From an uncultured Actinomycetes bacterium (GTDB taxonomy: Bacteria > Actinomycetota > Acidimicrobiia > Acidimicrobiales > Microtrichaceae), in the NCBI GenBank assembly GCA_903930035.1, contig CAIYXG010000547.1, positions 1 to 7,801 of the forward strand: a stretch of 7,801 bases of DNA, in the 5' to 3' direction. The translations under genes were made by a program, and so were the position numbers. Numbering within the stretch: the stretch's first letter is position 1; each line of letters begins with the position of its first letter. Shown piece by piece: positions 6,714 through 7,801 of the stretch. The notes beneath the pieces were generated by a model. It was not told the origin of the DNA. It saw nothing but the letters and a program-made list of their open reading frames with translations, and did no database searches.

Positions 6714-6728
6714 TGCGTCCGGCCGTCC

Positions 6729-7801
6729 TCAGCGCGGGTGGTGCCCGGCCAGCAGATTGCCGGCGGGCCACGTCGGCCAGAGCTCGGGACGTCGGCGGGC
6801 TGCGACGTCCTCGACCCAGCCGAACGCCACGCAGGCCACCACCGTGACCACTGCGGTGAGGGCCAGCGACTCCAGCGCGACGGCGGCCTTGCCGAGGCCG
6901 GACCGGCCGTCGGGCGGCAGCAGCAGGCGCGACGCGTAGACCCCGAGCAACGACCAGAGGTACACGGTGAGCGCCCGGCGGTTGGTGAACTCGACGACCG
7001 GCCGCACGAACCGGCTCCTCGCGAACCGTTCCAACGGCTCCCGGAAGCACAGCGCCGCGGCGAGCCACCCCACACCGAGGAGGAGGAGCGACGGCACCCA
7101 CCCGTTCACCGAGAGTCCGGGGCCGAACGGCACGAGGGCCAGTCCGAGCGCGCCGGCCGCCAGCCCCACGGCGCCCAGCCGGCGCGGCGGCACCGACGTG
7201 AGCGACCCGTCGTCGAACGCAAAGCCGGCCACGAAGAACGCCAGGAAGGTGAAGAGGTTGAACGTCCCTCGGTTGACCACGCAGTCGACGGCCCAGAGCG
7301 CCGCGACGCCCGCGAAGAGCGCCGACCGGCGCCAGCGGTAGACGGCCGCCAGCAGCGGTGCCAGCAGCACGAGGACCAGGTGCGTGTGGAGGTACCAGAG
7401 CGGGTCCCAGGTCCAGAACACCGGGTCGGCCGGGCTGCCGGGGCCGACCGGTGCGCCCAGGCTCAGCACCGGGACGAAGAGCCGCGCCGTGTCGTAGACA
7501 CCCAGCTCGGTGATCCACCCACCGGCCCCGGTCACGCTCGTGAGCGACGACGTCAGCATCCCCTTCGAGGCGTAGAGGACCACCAGCGCTGTGGCGTAGG
7601 CCCCGAGCGGGAGCAGGATGCGTCGGAACCTGTTGACCACCACGGTCCGTGCGGGCCGCCGGCGCAGCGACGTCGCCACCAGCGACCCTGCGACGAAGAA
7701 CATCACCGGCATGGCGGCGAGCCAGGTCAGCGGGTCGAGCCCGGTGACGTGGAGCGCCACCACCCGGTAGAGCGCGACGGTGCGCAGGAGGTCGAGCAGC
7801 A
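6729..7801 (-). CDS. Membrane-bound acyltransferase family 3 protein, 5' end outside window
   Basis: The stop codon is at 6731-6729 and the frame stays open to the window edge, giving 356 complete codons of a polytopic membrane protein. It belongs to the acyltransferase-3 family, whose members transfer acetyl or other acyl groups to sugars, peptidoglycan, lipids or antibiotics from inside the membrane. At the visible N-terminus the sequence reads LLDLLRTVALYRVVALHVTG, the family's hallmark R-x-D-x-x-R...H block with its conserved His, followed by AMPVMFFVAGSLVA. The GTG codons at 7763 and 7760 are therefore internal, and the true start lies upstream, beyond 7801. About nine further hydrophobic segments follow, with WDPLWYLHTHLVL at about 131-143 of the visible chain, a WxL-type family motif, and a short basic C-terminal tail. 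No SGNH domain is present. The acyl donor and acceptor cannot be read from sequence. It converges on tRNA-Ala, is separated from it by the hairpin, and shows no link to the leuS operon. Confidence 0.88.
   Translation of the reverse strand, partial: LLDLLRTVALYRVVALHVTGLDPLTWLAAMPVMFFVAGSLVATSLRRRPARTVVVNRFRRILLPLGAYATALVVLYASKGMLTSSLTSVTGAGGWITELGVYDTARLFVPVLSLGAPVGPGSPADPVFWTWDPLWYLHTHLVLVLLAPLLAAVYRWRRSALFAGVAALWAVDCVVNRGTFNLFTFLAFFVAGFAFDDGSLTSVPPRRLGAVGLAAGALGLALVPFGPGLSVNGWVPSLLLLGVGWLAAALCFREPLERFARSRFVRPVVEFTNRRALTVYLWSLLGVYASRLLLPPDGRSGLGKAAVALESLALTAVVTVVACVAFGWVEDVAARRRPELWPTWPAGNLLAGHHPR

Noticed and set aside
6601..6720. tRNA-Ala as an integration (attachment) site for a mobile element
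   Set aside because: No integrase gene or repeat of the tRNA 3' end is visible; a terminator and an ordinary gene follow directly.

Overview
The window is very GC-rich, with G/C-dominated third codon positions, many GTG starts and few A/T runs. Together with the protein families seen, this points to a high-GC Actinomycetota chromosome. The LeuRS (833 residues) and the fused Liv-type permease make an Acidimicrobiia-like member plausible, but the order-level placement is inference only.

There are two blocks. Positions 6497 down to 1 form a tightly packed minus-strand gene string: leuS (leucyl-tRNA synthetase), an AMP-forming acyl-activating enzyme of the FadD/fatty-acyl-AMP-ligase class, a single-chain LivH-LivM fused ABC permease, and the first 42 codons of a fourth gene cut by the window edge. 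Two of the three junctions are 4-base GTGA stop/start overlaps; the third is a short gap. This is the architecture of one translationally coupled operon. Positions 6601-6673 on the plus strand carry tRNA-Ala(GGC). A strong hairpin follows it and separates it from a convergent minus-strand membrane acyltransferase (family 3), whose 5' end lies beyond position 7801.

The 103-bp divergent region 6498-6600 holds the control signals. These are a -10-like TACGAT placed so that leuS could be transcribed leaderless from its ATG, a TTGCGA/TATGGT-type promoter for the tRNA, and a perfect 11-bp inverted repeat that brackets the tRNA promoter.

Functionally, leuS and tRNA-Ala are translation housekeeping. 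The acyl-activating enzyme and the Liv-type permease probably belong together as uptake plus activation of a carboxylic-acid substrate, a pairing that recurs in bacteria. Their attachment to leuS is the least ordinary aspect of the window. I found no CRISPR array, insertion sequence, phage gene, toxin-antitoxin pair or defence system. No gene-free stretch exceeds 300 bases.
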